From: JBEKTY01 sp049515555
GTDB lineage: Bacteria > Planctomycetota > Planctomycetia > Pirellulales > Thermoguttaceae
DNA: 15,530 nucleotides
NCBI GenBank assembly: GCA_049515555.1
Contig: JBEKTY010000180.1
Span: 1-15,530 of the forward strand
Reading direction: 5' to 3'
A model generated the notes under the pieces. That model was not told the DNA's origin and did no database searches. It saw only the letters and a program-made list of their open reading frames with translations. This document shows, piece after piece, positions 1 to 7,022 of this stretch (the stretch's first letter is position 1; each line of letters starts with the position of its first letter). The translations under genes and the position numbers were made by a program.

Positions 1-34
1 CCGGTTTCAACTTGCGAATCTGATCGGCGTCCAT
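1..34 (-). CDS. Partial CDS, possible IS701-type transposase N-terminus
   Basis: Only the first eleven codons are inside the window, reading MDADQIRKLKP on the minus strand. The start is well supported: a strong AGGAGG ribosome binding site (plus-strand CCTCCT at 42-47) lies 7 bases upstream of the ATG at 32-34. From memory, many planctomycete IS701-family transposases begin with a similar MDAxQIxxLKP stretch, so a transposase is my best guess. Eleven residues cannot prove a family. The mobile-element reading would fit the apparently damaged C-terminus of the gene just upstream (89-382). Confidence 0.45.
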   Translation of the reverse strand, partial: MDADQIRKLKP

Positions 35-70
35 GCCACGGCCTCCTTGGTGAAGCAGAACGCCTATAGA

Positions 71-88
71 TTCGCCAATTTCGCCAAT
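71..88. repeat. Tandem 9-bp direct repeat
   Basis: The unit TTCGCCAAT occurs twice head to tail (71-79 and 80-88). It lies immediately beyond the stop codon of the small secreted protein and in front of the possible transposase start. It could be a trace of an insertion event at this junction or a chance duplication. Confidence 0.6.
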
Positions 89-382
89 TCATGCAATATC
101 AATCTTGCGCAGTAATATTAGGATGTGGCCGCCCTTCACCGTCAGCACGGAGTTTTGAGCCACAACCGTTGCCGGACCCTCAAGGTCAGCAACGATCTTC
201 GATCCCGAGATGCCTTCTCCAGTGAGGCGGACGATCTGACCGATCTCCACCTTGAAGGGGCTGGCATCTTGCGGAACGATCACCACTCGCTGGGCCGGCT
301 TGCCATCGTCTGCACCGAGTGCGACGTGGGCGAAGGCCGGAACGGCCAGAACGAGTGCCAAAACAAACGGAAACTTGGACAT
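89..382 (-). CDS. Small secreted protein, unknown function, C-terminus possibly truncated
   Basis: This 97-aa protein begins with a clear signal peptide: MSKFPF, a hydrophobic core up to about residue 18, and likely cleavage near residues 19-24 (FAH or ALGA). The mature part (about 25-80) alternates valine, glycine and polar residues, which suggests a small beta-rich periplasmic or surface domain. An AAGGGA ribosome binding site lies 6 bases before the ATG. The last residues (HILILLRKIDIA) differ in character from the rest, and the stop lies just before a tandem repeat and the start of a possible transposase gene. The original C-terminus may therefore have been replaced by an insertion. I recall similar secreted planctomycete proteins that continue further, but this is recollection and not a search. 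Function unknown. Confidence 0.65.
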   Translation of the reverse strand: MSKFPFVLALVLAVPAFAHVALGADDGKPAQRVVIVPQDASPFKVEIGQIVRLTGEGISGSKIVADLEGPATVVAQNSVLTVKGGHILILLRKIDIA

Positions 383-438
383 GAAATGTCCCTTTCAATC
401 GCGGACCACACGGCTCCGCTTGCCGCCGCCGGCCGGTA

Positions 439-466
439 TTGAATGCTTCGCGAGAAGAGCTATAAT
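439..466 (+). promoter_or_regulatory. Plus-strand sigma70-like promoter
   Basis: A TTGAAT -35 box (439-444) is followed after 16 bases by a perfect TATAAT -10 box (461-466). The -10 lies in a 7-4-7 palindrome, AGCTATA-ATAG-TATAGCT (458-475), which could also serve as an operator. No plus-strand gene follows; a strong terminator ends about 90 bases downstream. Confidence 0.5.
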
Positions 467-472
467 AGTATA

Positions 473-561
473 GCTGGCCGGCGGGTCTTCTCGCTGGGCC
501 ACGCCGAAGCCGGTTCGCAGCAGGTCATCAAACATGCCTGTGAACCGGCTTTGTTTTTTTT
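473..561 (+). ncRNA. Candidate small RNA, about 90 nt
   Basis: The stretch runs from the predicted start point of a sigma70-like promoter to a strong intrinsic terminator. It has no convincing reading frame. Both flanking genes are on the other strand, so the terminator does not belong to either of them. This is an inference from promoter and terminator alone; no known RNA family was recognised. Confidence 0.35.
508..561 (+). terminator. Rho-independent terminator
   Basis: Perfect 9-bp arms, AGCCGGTTC (508-516) and GAACCGGCT (542-550), with further pairing inside, are followed by a T-rich tract (551-561) broken by a single G. The T-tract is only on the plus strand, so it stops plus-strand transcription between two minus-strand genes. 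Confidence 0.75.
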
Positions 562-591
562 CGCGCTCTGCTCTTGAGTTGCGCTCCCCAA

Positions 592-951
592 CTAGGGCAC
601 GCCCACGCAAATGGCGATAGCCGCGGCGATGTCGTCCAAGTCCACCGCGGCCAACACTCCACGACGTTTTACAAACCTCCTTTCCGAGATCGACTTAACC
701 TGGAAGGCGTCCGCTCCGGATTCTTTTGACAAACCGTTCGCCGTGCTCGGCGCCAAATGCACGAACCACTGGTAATTTGCGTAAGCAGGCTTCCAGTCGA
801 TGATCGGCACTACAATTCGTAATGGAAGGCGCCCAAGGGCATCCTCGCTTATCACAACCGCAGGCCTTCTTTTTCCAATTTCTGCGTCTTGTGCGGGATC
901 GAAGTTGACATCCCAAACCTCACCCCGTTTCGGTACACTATGTTTCGACAT
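592..951 (-). CDS. MazF/PemK-family toxin
   Basis: This 119-aa protein has the MazF/PemK pattern: RGEVWDVNF (9-17), the KRRPAVVIS strand (27-35), central beta strands and a QVKSISERR segment near residues 84-92. Family members are sequence-specific endoribonucleases that cleave mRNA; usual length is 105-125 aa. I chose the ATG at 949-951 over one at 976-978 because GGAGAGG sits 9 bases upstream of it. The start overlaps the last 14 bases of the upstream XRE-peptidase gene, so translation is probably coupled. No separate small antitoxin gene is present, and the partner role most likely falls to the upstream protein. The family is confident; toxicity is inferred. Confidence 0.85.
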   Translation of the reverse strand: MSKHSVPKRGEVWDVNFDPAQDAEIGKRRPAVVISEDALGRLPLRIVVPIIDWKPAYANYQWFVHLAPSTANGLSKESGADAFQVKSISERRFVKRRGVLAAVDLDDIAAAIAICVGVP

Positions 952-2158
952 GGAGGTCATCCTCTCCGAAGGCATCATAGTCCGTCAATTCCGGGTTAGT
1001 CCGGTACTCCTTCTCCGCTTGCGCGGCTGCCTCGGCAAGGGCTTGAAGTCGCTGCTCTCTAGGCAGTCGTGACAACTTGGTCGGTGACAAAGCAGAATCC
1101 TCCATCTCGCGAACGACGGCCAGGGCGTCGGTGCCACATCCCGCGCAAATCCGATTGGCCTCATCCGGGCTAATTATCCCCTCAGCCACGGCACGCACAG
1201 CCATCTGCACGAGTCGTTTGGGCTTCTCGTGACCGTGGTAATCGAATGGTTCTTTCTGCCGCCATCCCCGGCTGCTGAAATCAATGCACAACGACTTGTA
1301 AACGCTGTCCGAAATGATCTCCAGATCCTTGGCGCGTCGAATCCATGCCTGCATACTGAGCCCGTACTTCTGCTTCAATACGCCAAGTTCAGCGAACGAA
1401 AGATGCCTTCGTTTGTCCCCGAGTTCCCGCCTCGCTACCCTGGCAGGGACGAGCAGCGCCGCCGCGAACCGATGCGCAATGGCTTCCTGGTTCTTCTCGG
1501 AAAGCTGGGGGCAGTTCGTCAAAATGTGGCCGAGTTCATGGGCCACGTTGTAACGGCAGCGATCGACAGTCGTACCGGTGTTCACCACGACTACCGGCCT
1601 GCCACCGGCTCTTCCCGACAGTCCGTCGAACTGAATCCCTGCCTCGGGGTGCTCCACTACGAAGCCGCCCTTGTCCTCCACCATTTCCACGAGACTGTCG
1701 ATGGGGGCATCTCCCAAACGCCACGCCTTGCGAAGTGTCTGCGAAACCTCCTCCGCATCCTCTGGAACCTGAACCTTCACCGGCTTGGGAAACGATGCGT
1801 GCTGCCCTGAGTAAAGCGTCTCCTGTAGCCACGCCTGACGCTCTACAACCTCTTCCACATAAGCCTTGATCCGTTCTTGCCTTCCTTTGGACAGCTTGGT
1901 TTGCTTGCGGAACGCCAGCCACTTGACCGTCAGTGCTGGTTCGGAAAAGAAGTAATTCGGTTTTACCCTTAGAACCCTTCCCAACAGAACCAACAAAGCC
2001 TGTCTTGGCTCACTCTTCCTCTTCTCGTACTTCGACAACGCAGCTTTGGTTATCGGGCGCCCGGCACCTGCCAGTTGCGCTACAACCTCGTCCTGAGTCA
2101 TCCCTGCCGCCAGCCTAGCCTGTCTGATGCGGTCGCCAATCACACGCGAGTCCTCCAC
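938..2158 (-). CDS. XRE regulator with ImmA/IrrE metallopeptidase domain, probable antitoxin
   Basis: This 406-aa protein has an XRE helix-turn-helix at about residues 8-65 (IGDRIRQARLAAGMTQDEV). An ImmA/IrrE (COG2856) zinc-peptidase domain follows at about 150-280, with HELGH at 207-211 and a downstream EAIAHRFAAALLVP stretch (225-238) that supplies the usual third zinc ligand (E225). A further 120 residues end in an acidic tail, EKEYRTNPELTDYDAFGEDD (about 382-401), resembling tails of small antitoxins paired with MazF toxins. The start is GTG with only a weak ribosome binding site. Family members cleave repressors or regulate toxins. It probably represses its own operon through upstream palindromes and neutralises the overlapping MazF-like protein. 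Domains are confident; the antitoxin role is inferred. Confidence 0.88.
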   Translation of the reverse strand: MEDSRVIGDRIRQARLAAGMTQDEVVAQLAGAGRPITKAALSKYEKRKSEPRQALLVLLGRVLRVKPNYFFSEPALTVKWLAFRKQTKLSKGRQERIKAYVEEVVERQAWLQETLYSGQHASFPKPVKVQVPEDAEEVSQTLRKAWRLGDAPIDSLVEMVEDKGGFVVEHPEAGIQFDGLSGRAGGRPVVVVNTGTTVDRCRYNVAHELGHILTNCPQLSEKNQEAIAHRFAAALLVPARVARRELGDKRRHLSFAELGVLKQKYGLSMQAWIRRAKDLEIISDSVYKSLCIDFSSRGWRQKEPFDYHGHEKPKRLVQMAVRAVAEGIISPDEANRICAGCGTDALAVVREMEDSALSPTKLSRLPREQRLQALAEAAAQAEKEYRTNPELTDYDAFGEDDLHVET

Positions 2159-2160
2159 GG

Positions 2161-2211
2161 TTCTTGTTGACTAATTGTACAAGAACATCCCTATTTGTCA
2201 ACAGTTGACAA
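2161..2211. promoter_or_regulatory. Operator palindromes upstream of the XRE-peptidase gene
   Basis: There are three symmetric elements. TTGTCAA-CAG-TTGACAA (2195-2211) is a perfect 7-3-7 palindrome. TTGTACAA (2175-2182) is a perfect 8-mer. TTCTTGT (2161-2167) pairs with ACAAGAA (2179-2185). They overlap both promoter boxes, as expected for autorepression by an XRE protein. Confidence 0.6.
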
Positions 2212-2239
2212 CTATACATTATTTCGGCATTTCTGTCAA
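2174..2239 (-). promoter_or_regulatory. Tandem promoters of the XRE-peptidase/MazF operon
   Basis: Read on the minus strand, TTGACA (2234-2239) is followed after 17 bases by TATAGT (2211-2216). A second pair, TTGACA (2196-2201) and TACAAT (2174-2179), is spaced 16 bases. The first would give a leader of about 45 nt and the second one of about 10 nt before the GTG start. The second -35 lies inside the operator palindrome. Confidence 0.65.
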
Positions 2240-2733
2240 CTGCAACGCCCGTTTTCATGGCGTCCGACGATTCCACGCGGGTCGCCGCCGCAACCACTTA
2301 CGGAGTAGGTCGTTAGGAGGAATACTAAGTTAGCAACCTCTCCCTTCCTCCCACCCCATATGTGGGCAAAAAATCGCTTGTTCTCCGGTAATCTACAGCA
2401 CGTAAGTGCCGATTAAGAAATAAGTTGCAACGTTAGTAATCGGCCAGTGAGATCGCCTGGCGAGTACGTCCTCGAATAGTCCGACTGGTGCATTCCGCCT
2501 AAAACGTGAGGACGACGCCGGAGGTGGCGGCTTGCGAAGCCGGCGGCGTTCCATGTGGGTCGCCCGCGGCGGCAAGGCAGGGTGCGGACCAAGGCCTTGC
2601 CCGAAGAACGGCTGACTGTTATACCAGGCCCAAGAAGTTCCCGAACCTGGCGCCTCGTGGATGTCCGACCATTGGTCGCGGTCGGGCATTCACGGGGTGG
2701 ACGCAGCGATCGCTCGGTAAAAGGTGTCAGGAA
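2240..2733. other. Intergenic region without a convincing gene
   Basis: About 490 bases separate the toxin-antitoxin operon from the IS4 element. Open frames on both strands here have no recognisable domain or good ribosome binding site and overlap each other. An imperfect hairpin lies around 2514-2551 (inner stem GGCTT/AAGCC). The last 9 bases are the left copy of the IS target duplication. It could hold decayed coding sequence, but I could not support any. Confidence 0.5.
2725..2733. repeat. Left target-site duplication of the IS4 element
   Basis: TGTCAGGAA directly abuts the left inverted repeat and is repeated exactly at 4244-4252, next to the right inverted repeat. Confidence 0.85.
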
Positions 2734-4243
2734 CGAATGGCACTTGAATTTGTCTAAGTCCTTGCCCGCGATGATGATATGAACAAAACGGCCTCGCTTG
2801 CCGAAAAGTGGTTATGTGAAGGACCACTTCCCCAACGGCAAGGAGGCCGAAGATGTTTTACTCGTTTCGCTCCGCCGTGGCTGAGGCCCGGCGACATGGC
2901 AACCTATACTTTGCGGCGTTGCTTTCCCAAGATCGTATCCTTAAAGCCTTCGGGAGGGCAAGATGGTTTTGGCAAGGCTGGATTTATACCCCCACGGTGA
3001 CGGTCTGGGTCTTTCTCTCGCAATGCCTCAGTCCCGACCATTCCTGCCGCGATGCCGTGGCTCGCTTGATCGCCTGGCGAGTGACGCGCGGTCTGGGGCC
3101 CTGTTCGGCCGACACCGGGGCTTATTGCACGGCGAGAAGCGACCTGCCCGAAACAGCCGTTCACGAATTGGCGCGCGACACCGGCAAGCAGGTCGAGGAC
3201 GAGTCGCCGCACGCCTGGCTTTGGCACGGGCGAAAGGTCCGCGTTGTGGACGGGTCCACCATCACCATGCCCGACACGCCGGAGAATCAGGCGGCCTATC
3301 CGCAAATGAAAGCCCAAAAGCCCGGCTGCGGCTTTCCCATTGCTCGAATCCTGGTGATCTTTTCGCTCTCGGCAGGTACGGTTTTGGAGGCGGCGATCGG
3401 AAAGTACAAGGGGAAGCAGACGGGCGAAAACAGCCTGCTTCGCAAGCTGTACCATGCGCTGGCCGAAGGCGACGTCATCCTTGCGGACCGCTATTTCAGC
3501 GGTTGGTGCGACATTGCCCTGATGTGGCAACGCGGCGTCGATATGGTGATCCGCAAGCATCAGCTCCGACGAAAGGATTTTCGCACAGGCAAGCGACTGG
3601 GCAAAGAAGATCATCTGGTTTTCTGGTCCCGGCCGCAAAGACCGAAATGGATGTCGGCCGAGCAGTACGCCACGCTGCCCCAGGACTTGACGCTGCGAGA
3701 GATTCGCATTCGTGTCGCTCAACGAGGCATGCGTACGCGGTCGCTTGTCGTGGTGACAACGCTGCTGGACGCCGAGCAGTATGCACGCCAGGAGATCGCT
3801 TTGTTGTACCGGCGTCGATGGCAGGCGGAACTTCATTTGAGAAGCATCAAGATCGTCTTGCAAATGGACCATCTGCGGTGCAAGACTCCCGAGCGCGTTC
3901 GCAACGAATTCTACATGCATCTGGTGGGCTACAATCTGCTTCGCGGTGTCATGGCGGTGGCTGCTTACCAGTCCGGCAAATCTCCGTGGCAAATCAGTTT
4001 CAAGGGAACGCTGCAAACCCTCAGCCAGTTTCTTCCCATGCTGCTGGCCAACGCCACGACCGAGGCCTGGTGCAAGGCGTTGTTCACGGCGGTAGCCACG
4101 CACGTCGTTGGCGACCGGCCCGACCGTTTCGAGCCGCGGCGTGTGAAACGCCGACCCAAACCCTACAAGCTCCTGCAAAAACATCGGCGTCTTTACACAA
4201 TCCAAGATGAGCAAAGCAGTTAGAAAACTTCAAGTGCCATTCG
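2734..4243 (+). mobile_element. Complete IS4-family insertion sequence, 1510 bp
   Basis: The ends are imperfect terminal inverted repeats starting CGAATGGCACTTGAA, matching at 22 of 24 positions (2734-2757 against 4220-4243 reversed). They are flanked by a 9-bp direct duplication, TGTCAGGAA. A single intact transposase gene fills the inside. Length, end structure and duplication size fit the IS4 family. The identical duplications and intact frame suggest a fairly recent insertion. Removing the element restores the continuous sequence AAAAGGTGTCAGGAACCATT. Confidence 0.92.
2853..4223 (+). CDS. IS4-family DDE transposase
   Basis: This 456-aa protein cuts and joins the ends of its own element. 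The DDE triad is visible: D133 in VRVVDGSTI, D212 in ILADRYFSGW, and E326 in the IS4 signature Y319-(2)-R322-(3)-E326-(6)-K333, read as YRRRWQAELHLRSIK. The ATG follows AGGAGG by 6 bases. The frame is intact and full length for the family. The stop lies inside the right inverted repeat, as is common in compact IS elements. No own promoter was sought beyond the short left end. It belongs to the IS4 family with high confidence; I cannot name the specific IS. Confidence 0.95.
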   Translation: MFYSFRSAVAEARRHGNLYFAALLSQDRILKAFGRARWFWQGWIYTPTVTVWVFLSQCLSPDHSCRDAVARLIAWRVTRGLGPCSADTGAYCTARSDLPETAVHELARDTGKQVEDESPHAWLWHGRKVRVVDGSTITMPDTPENQAAYPQMKAQKPGCGFPIARILVIFSLSAGTVLEAAIGKYKGKQTGENSLLRKLYHALAEGDVILADRYFSGWCDIALMWQRGVDMVIRKHQLRRKDFRTGKRLGKEDHLVFWSRPQRPKWMSAEQYATLPQDLTLREIRIRVAQRGMRTRSLVVVTTLLDAEQYARQEIALLYRRRWQAELHLRSIKIVLQMDHLRCKTPERVRNEFYMHLVGYNLLRGVMAVAAYQSGKSPWQISFKGTLQTLSQFLPMLLANATTEAWCKALFTAVATHVVGDRPDRFEPRRVKRRPKPYKLLQKHRRLYTIQDEQSS

Positions 4244-4252
4244 TGTCAGGAA
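4244..4252. repeat. Right target-site duplication of the IS4 element
   Basis: TGTCAGGAA, identical to 2725-2733, directly follows the right inverted repeat. Confidence 0.85.
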
Positions 4253-4351
4253 CCATTTCCGAGTTTGGGCCTGCAACCTAACGTCCTTCCTCTCCAACCG
4301 GAAACGGCAGCTTTTCTCCCTTTTCTCGTTCGAGATTGGGAAGGAAAAGGG

Positions 4352-4370
4352 CCTCACGCGGAGCGTGAGG
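4352..4370. repeat. Short perfect hairpin CCTCACGC-GGA-GCGTGAGG
   Basis: Perfect 8-3-8 inverted repeat upstream of the first DUF1080 gene. It has the same GCGGAGCG-type core as the longer hairpins elsewhere in the window, so it may be a minimal member of that dispersed family. No T-tract follows, so it is not a good terminator. Confidence 0.6.
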
Positions 4371-4421
4371 AGCGCAGTGGGGGCCGGATGGGGTCGATTT
4401 ACCGCGATTTGCCGCGGTCGC

Positions 4422-4450
4422 TTGACAGCGACGGGCGCCCAGGCTACCAT
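4422..4450 (+). promoter_or_regulatory. Promoter of the first DUF1080 gene
   Basis: A perfect TTGACA (4422-4427) lies 17 bases before TACCAT (4445-4450), about 70 bases upstream of the ATG. It sits downstream of the IS4 element, so the cluster does not depend on the element for expression. Confidence 0.55.
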
Positions 4451-4519
4451 CGGGGGCGGCGTTTACGGTCACAATTCCTATCAGTCATCGCATCGAGCAA
4501 TGTAAGGGAGGAGCAACAC

Positions 4520-5239
4520 ATGGCAAGCAGAAGTTGGTACCGCGCGGCAGTATTGACGGTGTGCGGCATCCTGGCGGCAGTGACGGTCGCACAGGCGGGC
4601 GCCCAGACCAAGGACAAGATCCCGGTCAATCCCAAGCTGTTGGTGCAGCCGCCCGAGGGGGCCATCGTGCTGTTCGGCGGCAAGGCGGAGCAGTTGCGCG
4701 ACAACTGGTACGCGCGGCGCAGCACCAACCCGCCCGGCTGGACCGTGGACGACCAGGGCGTGGCCACGCCCAACCACCGCGACATCAGCAGCAAGCAGGA
4801 GTTCGGCGATTGCTACCTGCACGTCGAGTTCTGCGAGCCGCTTACCGGCGACGGCAACAGCGGCGTGGGGATGGAGGGCCGCTACGAGATCCAGATTCTG
4901 AACTCGTACGGCCATAAGCCCGAGGCCCACGAGTGCGGGGCTTTCTACAGCCAGACACCGCCCAAGGTGATCGCCTCCAAGCCCGCCGGCCAGTGGCAGA
5001 CGTTCGACATCTTCTTCCGCGCGCCGCGATTCGACGCCGACGGCAAACTCGTCGAGAAGGCCCGGGCCACCGTGTACCAGAACGACATCCTGATCCACGA
5101 GGATGGAGAGATCAAGGGACCGACCGGCATCCAGTACGAGCAGTACAAGGGCGAGGCGCCGAAGGGGCCGGTCGTGCTTCAGGGCGACCACGGCCCCGTG
5201 CGGTTCCGAAACGTGTGGATCCTGCCGGCCAGCTACTGA
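4520..5239 (+). CDS. Secreted DUF1080 (3-keto-disaccharide hydrolase family) protein
   Basis: This 239-aa protein has a signal peptide (hydrophobic core about 9-25, cleavage near AQAGAQ) and one DUF1080 domain (PF06439, laminin-G/concanavalin-like fold). Visible motifs are ILFGG-type IVLFGGKAEQLRDNW (49-63), GNSGVGMEGRYEIQILNSYG (112-131), GQWQTFDIFFRAPRFDADGK (157-176) and the closing VVLQGDHGPVRFRNVWI (218-234). Some characterised relatives hydrolyse 3-keto-glycosides, and the domain is heavily expanded in planctomycetes. I chose the ATG after AAGGGAGGAG (6-base spacing), not the longer upstream frame. Its stop lies 7 bases from the next gene's start if the inserted MITE-like element is removed, so the two were probably one operon. 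The exact substrate cannot be read. Confidence 0.9.
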   Translation: MASRSWYRAAVLTVCGILAAVTVAQAGAQTKDKIPVNPKLLVQPPEGAIVLFGGKAEQLRDNWYARRSTNPPGWTVDDQGVATPNHRDISSKQEFGDCYLHVEFCEPLTGDGNSGVGMEGRYEIQILNSYGHKPEAHECGAFYSQTPPKVIASKPAGQWQTFDIFFRAPRFDADGKLVEKARATVYQNDILIHEDGEIKGPTGIQYEQYKGEAPKGPVVLQGDHGPVRFRNVWILPASY

Positions 5240-5426
5240 GTTTCTGTTGCGGAAGGCCGGAAACTTGTAGGGTGGGTCGAGCCCGAGCGAGCCCCACCAA
5301 GAGCACGACGGAGAACGGGCGACGGAGGGAATCACTCCGGCCCGTCGTCCGTCGCCCGTCGAAAATGGTGGGGCTCGCTCCGCTCGACCCACCCTACGAT
5401 GCTCTTCCGCAAGAGAAACTACTGAG
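5233..5426. repeat. 8-bp direct repeat flanking the MITE-like element
   Basis: CTACTGAG occurs at 5233-5240, where it includes the stop codon of the DUF1080 gene, and at 5419-5426 just before the MFS gene. It borders the inverted-repeat ends of the 178-bp element, as a target duplication would. Confidence 0.65.
5241..5418. mobile_element. MITE-like non-autonomous element, 178 bp
   Basis: The ends are inverted repeats matching at 14 of 15 bases: TTTCTGTTGCGGAAG (5241-5255) against reversed 5404-5418. Inside is a long hairpin. Arms starting GTAGGGTGGGTCGAGC (5267-5299 with 5366-5397) match over 16 and then 14 bases around a short mismatch, and a perfect inner 12-bp pair is ACGGGCGACGGA (5315-5326) with 5348-5359. 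There is no gene inside. With the flanking 8-bp repeat this has the layout of a MITE. No transposase with matching ends is visible in the window. Confidence 0.65.
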
Positions 5427-5432
5427 CCACTT

Positions 5433-6755
5433 ATGGCGACACCGGTCCGTACAAAGGTCCACCTTGGCGCAATGACGTTCCTGCAGTACGCCATCAACAG
5501 CATGTGGGTGGTGCCGCTGGTAAGTTACCTGGACAAAGTCGGCTACGGAAACGTCGAGATCGGCCAGACAGGCGCCGTGAGCAAGCTGATTAGCTGGGTG
5601 GGCTGGATCGGCTGGGAATACACCCCCTTGGCCTGGGCGGCCATTATCTCGCCCCTGTTCGTGGGCATGATCGCCGATCGCTTCTTCGCATCAGAAAAGG
5701 TGATGGCGGCGCTCAACGTGTTGGGCGCCGGCTTCCTGTACCTGGCGGCAACAGTGGTCGTGGGGGCCGACGGCAAGCCGCAGCCGTGGCTGTTCTTTTG
5801 GCTTTTGTTGGCGCATTGCCTGTGTTACATGCCCACCTGGTCGCTGACCTATTCCATCATCTTTGCCCATTTGCAGGACCCCGCCAAGGAGTTTCCCGTC
5901 ATCCGCGTATTGAGCATCCTGGGCTGGATTGCGGCCAGCCTGATCAGTCCGATCGGTTTCTACGCCTTCGGCATCGACAAGATTGAAGAGACCGTGTGGC
6001 CGTTGAAGATTGCGGCCGTGCTCTGCCTGGGCACGGGGATCTACAATCTTTTCCTGCCCCACACACCCCCGCCGGCCGCCGGCAAGAAGGGCACGGTGGG
6101 GGAGCTCTTGGGCCTCAATGCGCTGGGGCTGCTGAAGGACCCGAACTTCGCGGCCTTCCTGGCCGCCGCGCTGCTCGTCATGATCCCCGGCTGTTTCTAT
6201 TGGAATTACTACAACGATTTTCTGGTCGAGATCAAGATGCCCTTTCCGCAACTCGTGCAGAGCATCGCGCAGGTGTCGGAGCTGATCGTCACCATGTTTC
6301 TGTCGTTCTTCCTGCTCCGCATGCGATTCAAGAGCATGGTATGCCTGGGCCTGGCCGCCTGGAGCGTGCGCTACGTGCTTTTTGCCTGCGGCGTCTTTCC
6401 GGCCTGGCAGTGGACCAACTTCATCGCCCTGGCGATGCACGGAATAGCCTTCGCGTTCATCTTCACGATCGGCGCCGCGTACGTCGACCGCAAGGCCCCC
6501 AAACAAATGCAGGCCAGCGCCCAGGGGTTGTTCGCGCTGGTGACTTTGGGTGTGGGGCAATTGGGCGGGGCGCTGTTGGGCGGCAAGATGCTCGACCACT
6601 ATGCCGTCAGGAACGGCGCCGAGATCGTGGGACGTCATTGGGTGCAGTATTGGCTGTGGCCCGCGGCGATGGCGGGCCTGGTGACGCTCCTCTTCTGCGT
6701 GACGTTCCGCGACAAGCTTTACCTGCGCCCGGAGACGGATAGTCAGGGACTGTAA
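5433..6755 (+). CDS. MFS transporter, nucleoside:H+ symporter (NHS/NupG-like) family
   Basis: This 440-aa inner-membrane protein is hydrophobic throughout, with about 12 predicted membrane segments. It carries the MFS motif-A-like loop GMIADRFFASEKV (78-90) between helices 2 and 3. The N-terminus (LGAMTFLQYAINSMWVVPL) and the PTWSLTYSIIF segment fit the NupG/XapB-like NHS group. Planctomycetes carry many of these beside sugar oxidoreductase and DUF1080 genes, so the cargo may be a sugar derivative and not a nucleoside. No clear ribosome binding site precedes the ATG. That fits original coupling to the upstream DUF1080 gene, now separated by a 178-bp element. Family fairly sure, substrate unknown. 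Confidence 0.88.
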   Translation: MATPVRTKVHLGAMTFLQYAINSMWVVPLVSYLDKVGYGNVEIGQTGAVSKLISWVGWIGWEYTPLAWAAIISPLFVGMIADRFFASEKVMAALNVLGAGFLYLAATVVVGADGKPQPWLFFWLLLAHCLCYMPTWSLTYSIIFAHLQDPAKEFPVIRVLSILGWIAASLISPIGFYAFGIDKIEETVWPLKIAAVLCLGTGIYNLFLPHTPPPAAGKKGTVGELLGLNALGLLKDPNFAAFLAAALLVMIPGCFYWNYYNDFLVEIKMPFPQLVQSIAQVSELIVTMFLSFFLLRMRFKSMVCLGLAAWSVRYVLFACGVFPAWQWTNFIALAMHGIAFAFIFTIGAAYVDRKAPKQMQASAQGLFALVTLGVGQLGGALLGGKMLDHYAVRNGAEIVGRHWVQYWLWPAAMAGLVTLLFCVTFRDKLYLRPETDSQGL

Positions 6756-6782
6756 GACAATAACCTGCTCAAATTGCACCCA

Positions 6783-6895
6783 GTGTGGCACGTCCCTGAG
6801 CGCAGCGAAGGGCGTGATCTGCGGGTTCGCCACGCCCTTCGCTGTACTCAGGGCGTGCCACCCGATTAGCCAACTTGTTTTTTACGAGCACTTGG
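6783..6895 (+). repeat. Dispersed ~110-bp repeat, copy A
   Basis: A nested hairpin. Outer arms GTGGCACG(T)CCCTGAG (6785-6800) pair with 6847-6861 with one bulge. Inner arms AGCGAAGGGCGTG (6804-6816) pair perfectly with 6831-6843. A conserved tail, CCAACTTGTT up to GCACTT, runs to about 6892. A homologous copy in the opposite orientation lies at 7790-7903. No gene is inside. Confidence 0.8.
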
Positions 6896-6909
6896 GAACC
6901 GGCTCGCGC

Positions 6910-6937
6910 TGGACACGGCGGGGCGATTTTGTAAGAT
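6910..6937 (+). promoter_or_regulatory. Promoter of the second DUF1080 gene
   Basis: TGGACA (6910-6915) and TAAGAT (6932-6937) are spaced 16 bases, about 85 bases upstream of the GTG start and just downstream of repeat copy A. It suggests separate expression from the MFS gene. Confidence 0.4.
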
Positions 6938-7022
6938 AGACGGCGATGCGGGTCTGGATCGGCTTCAGGCCCGTGCCAAGCGCGGTCATGTCGAGCAACC
7001 AAATTGATGAAAGGAGCGTTCC

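Noticed and set aside
2393..2782. Overlapping open frames of 75-98 codons between the toxin operon and the IS4 element
   Set aside because: No convincing ribosome binding site, no domain, and frames on both strands compete without one standing out.
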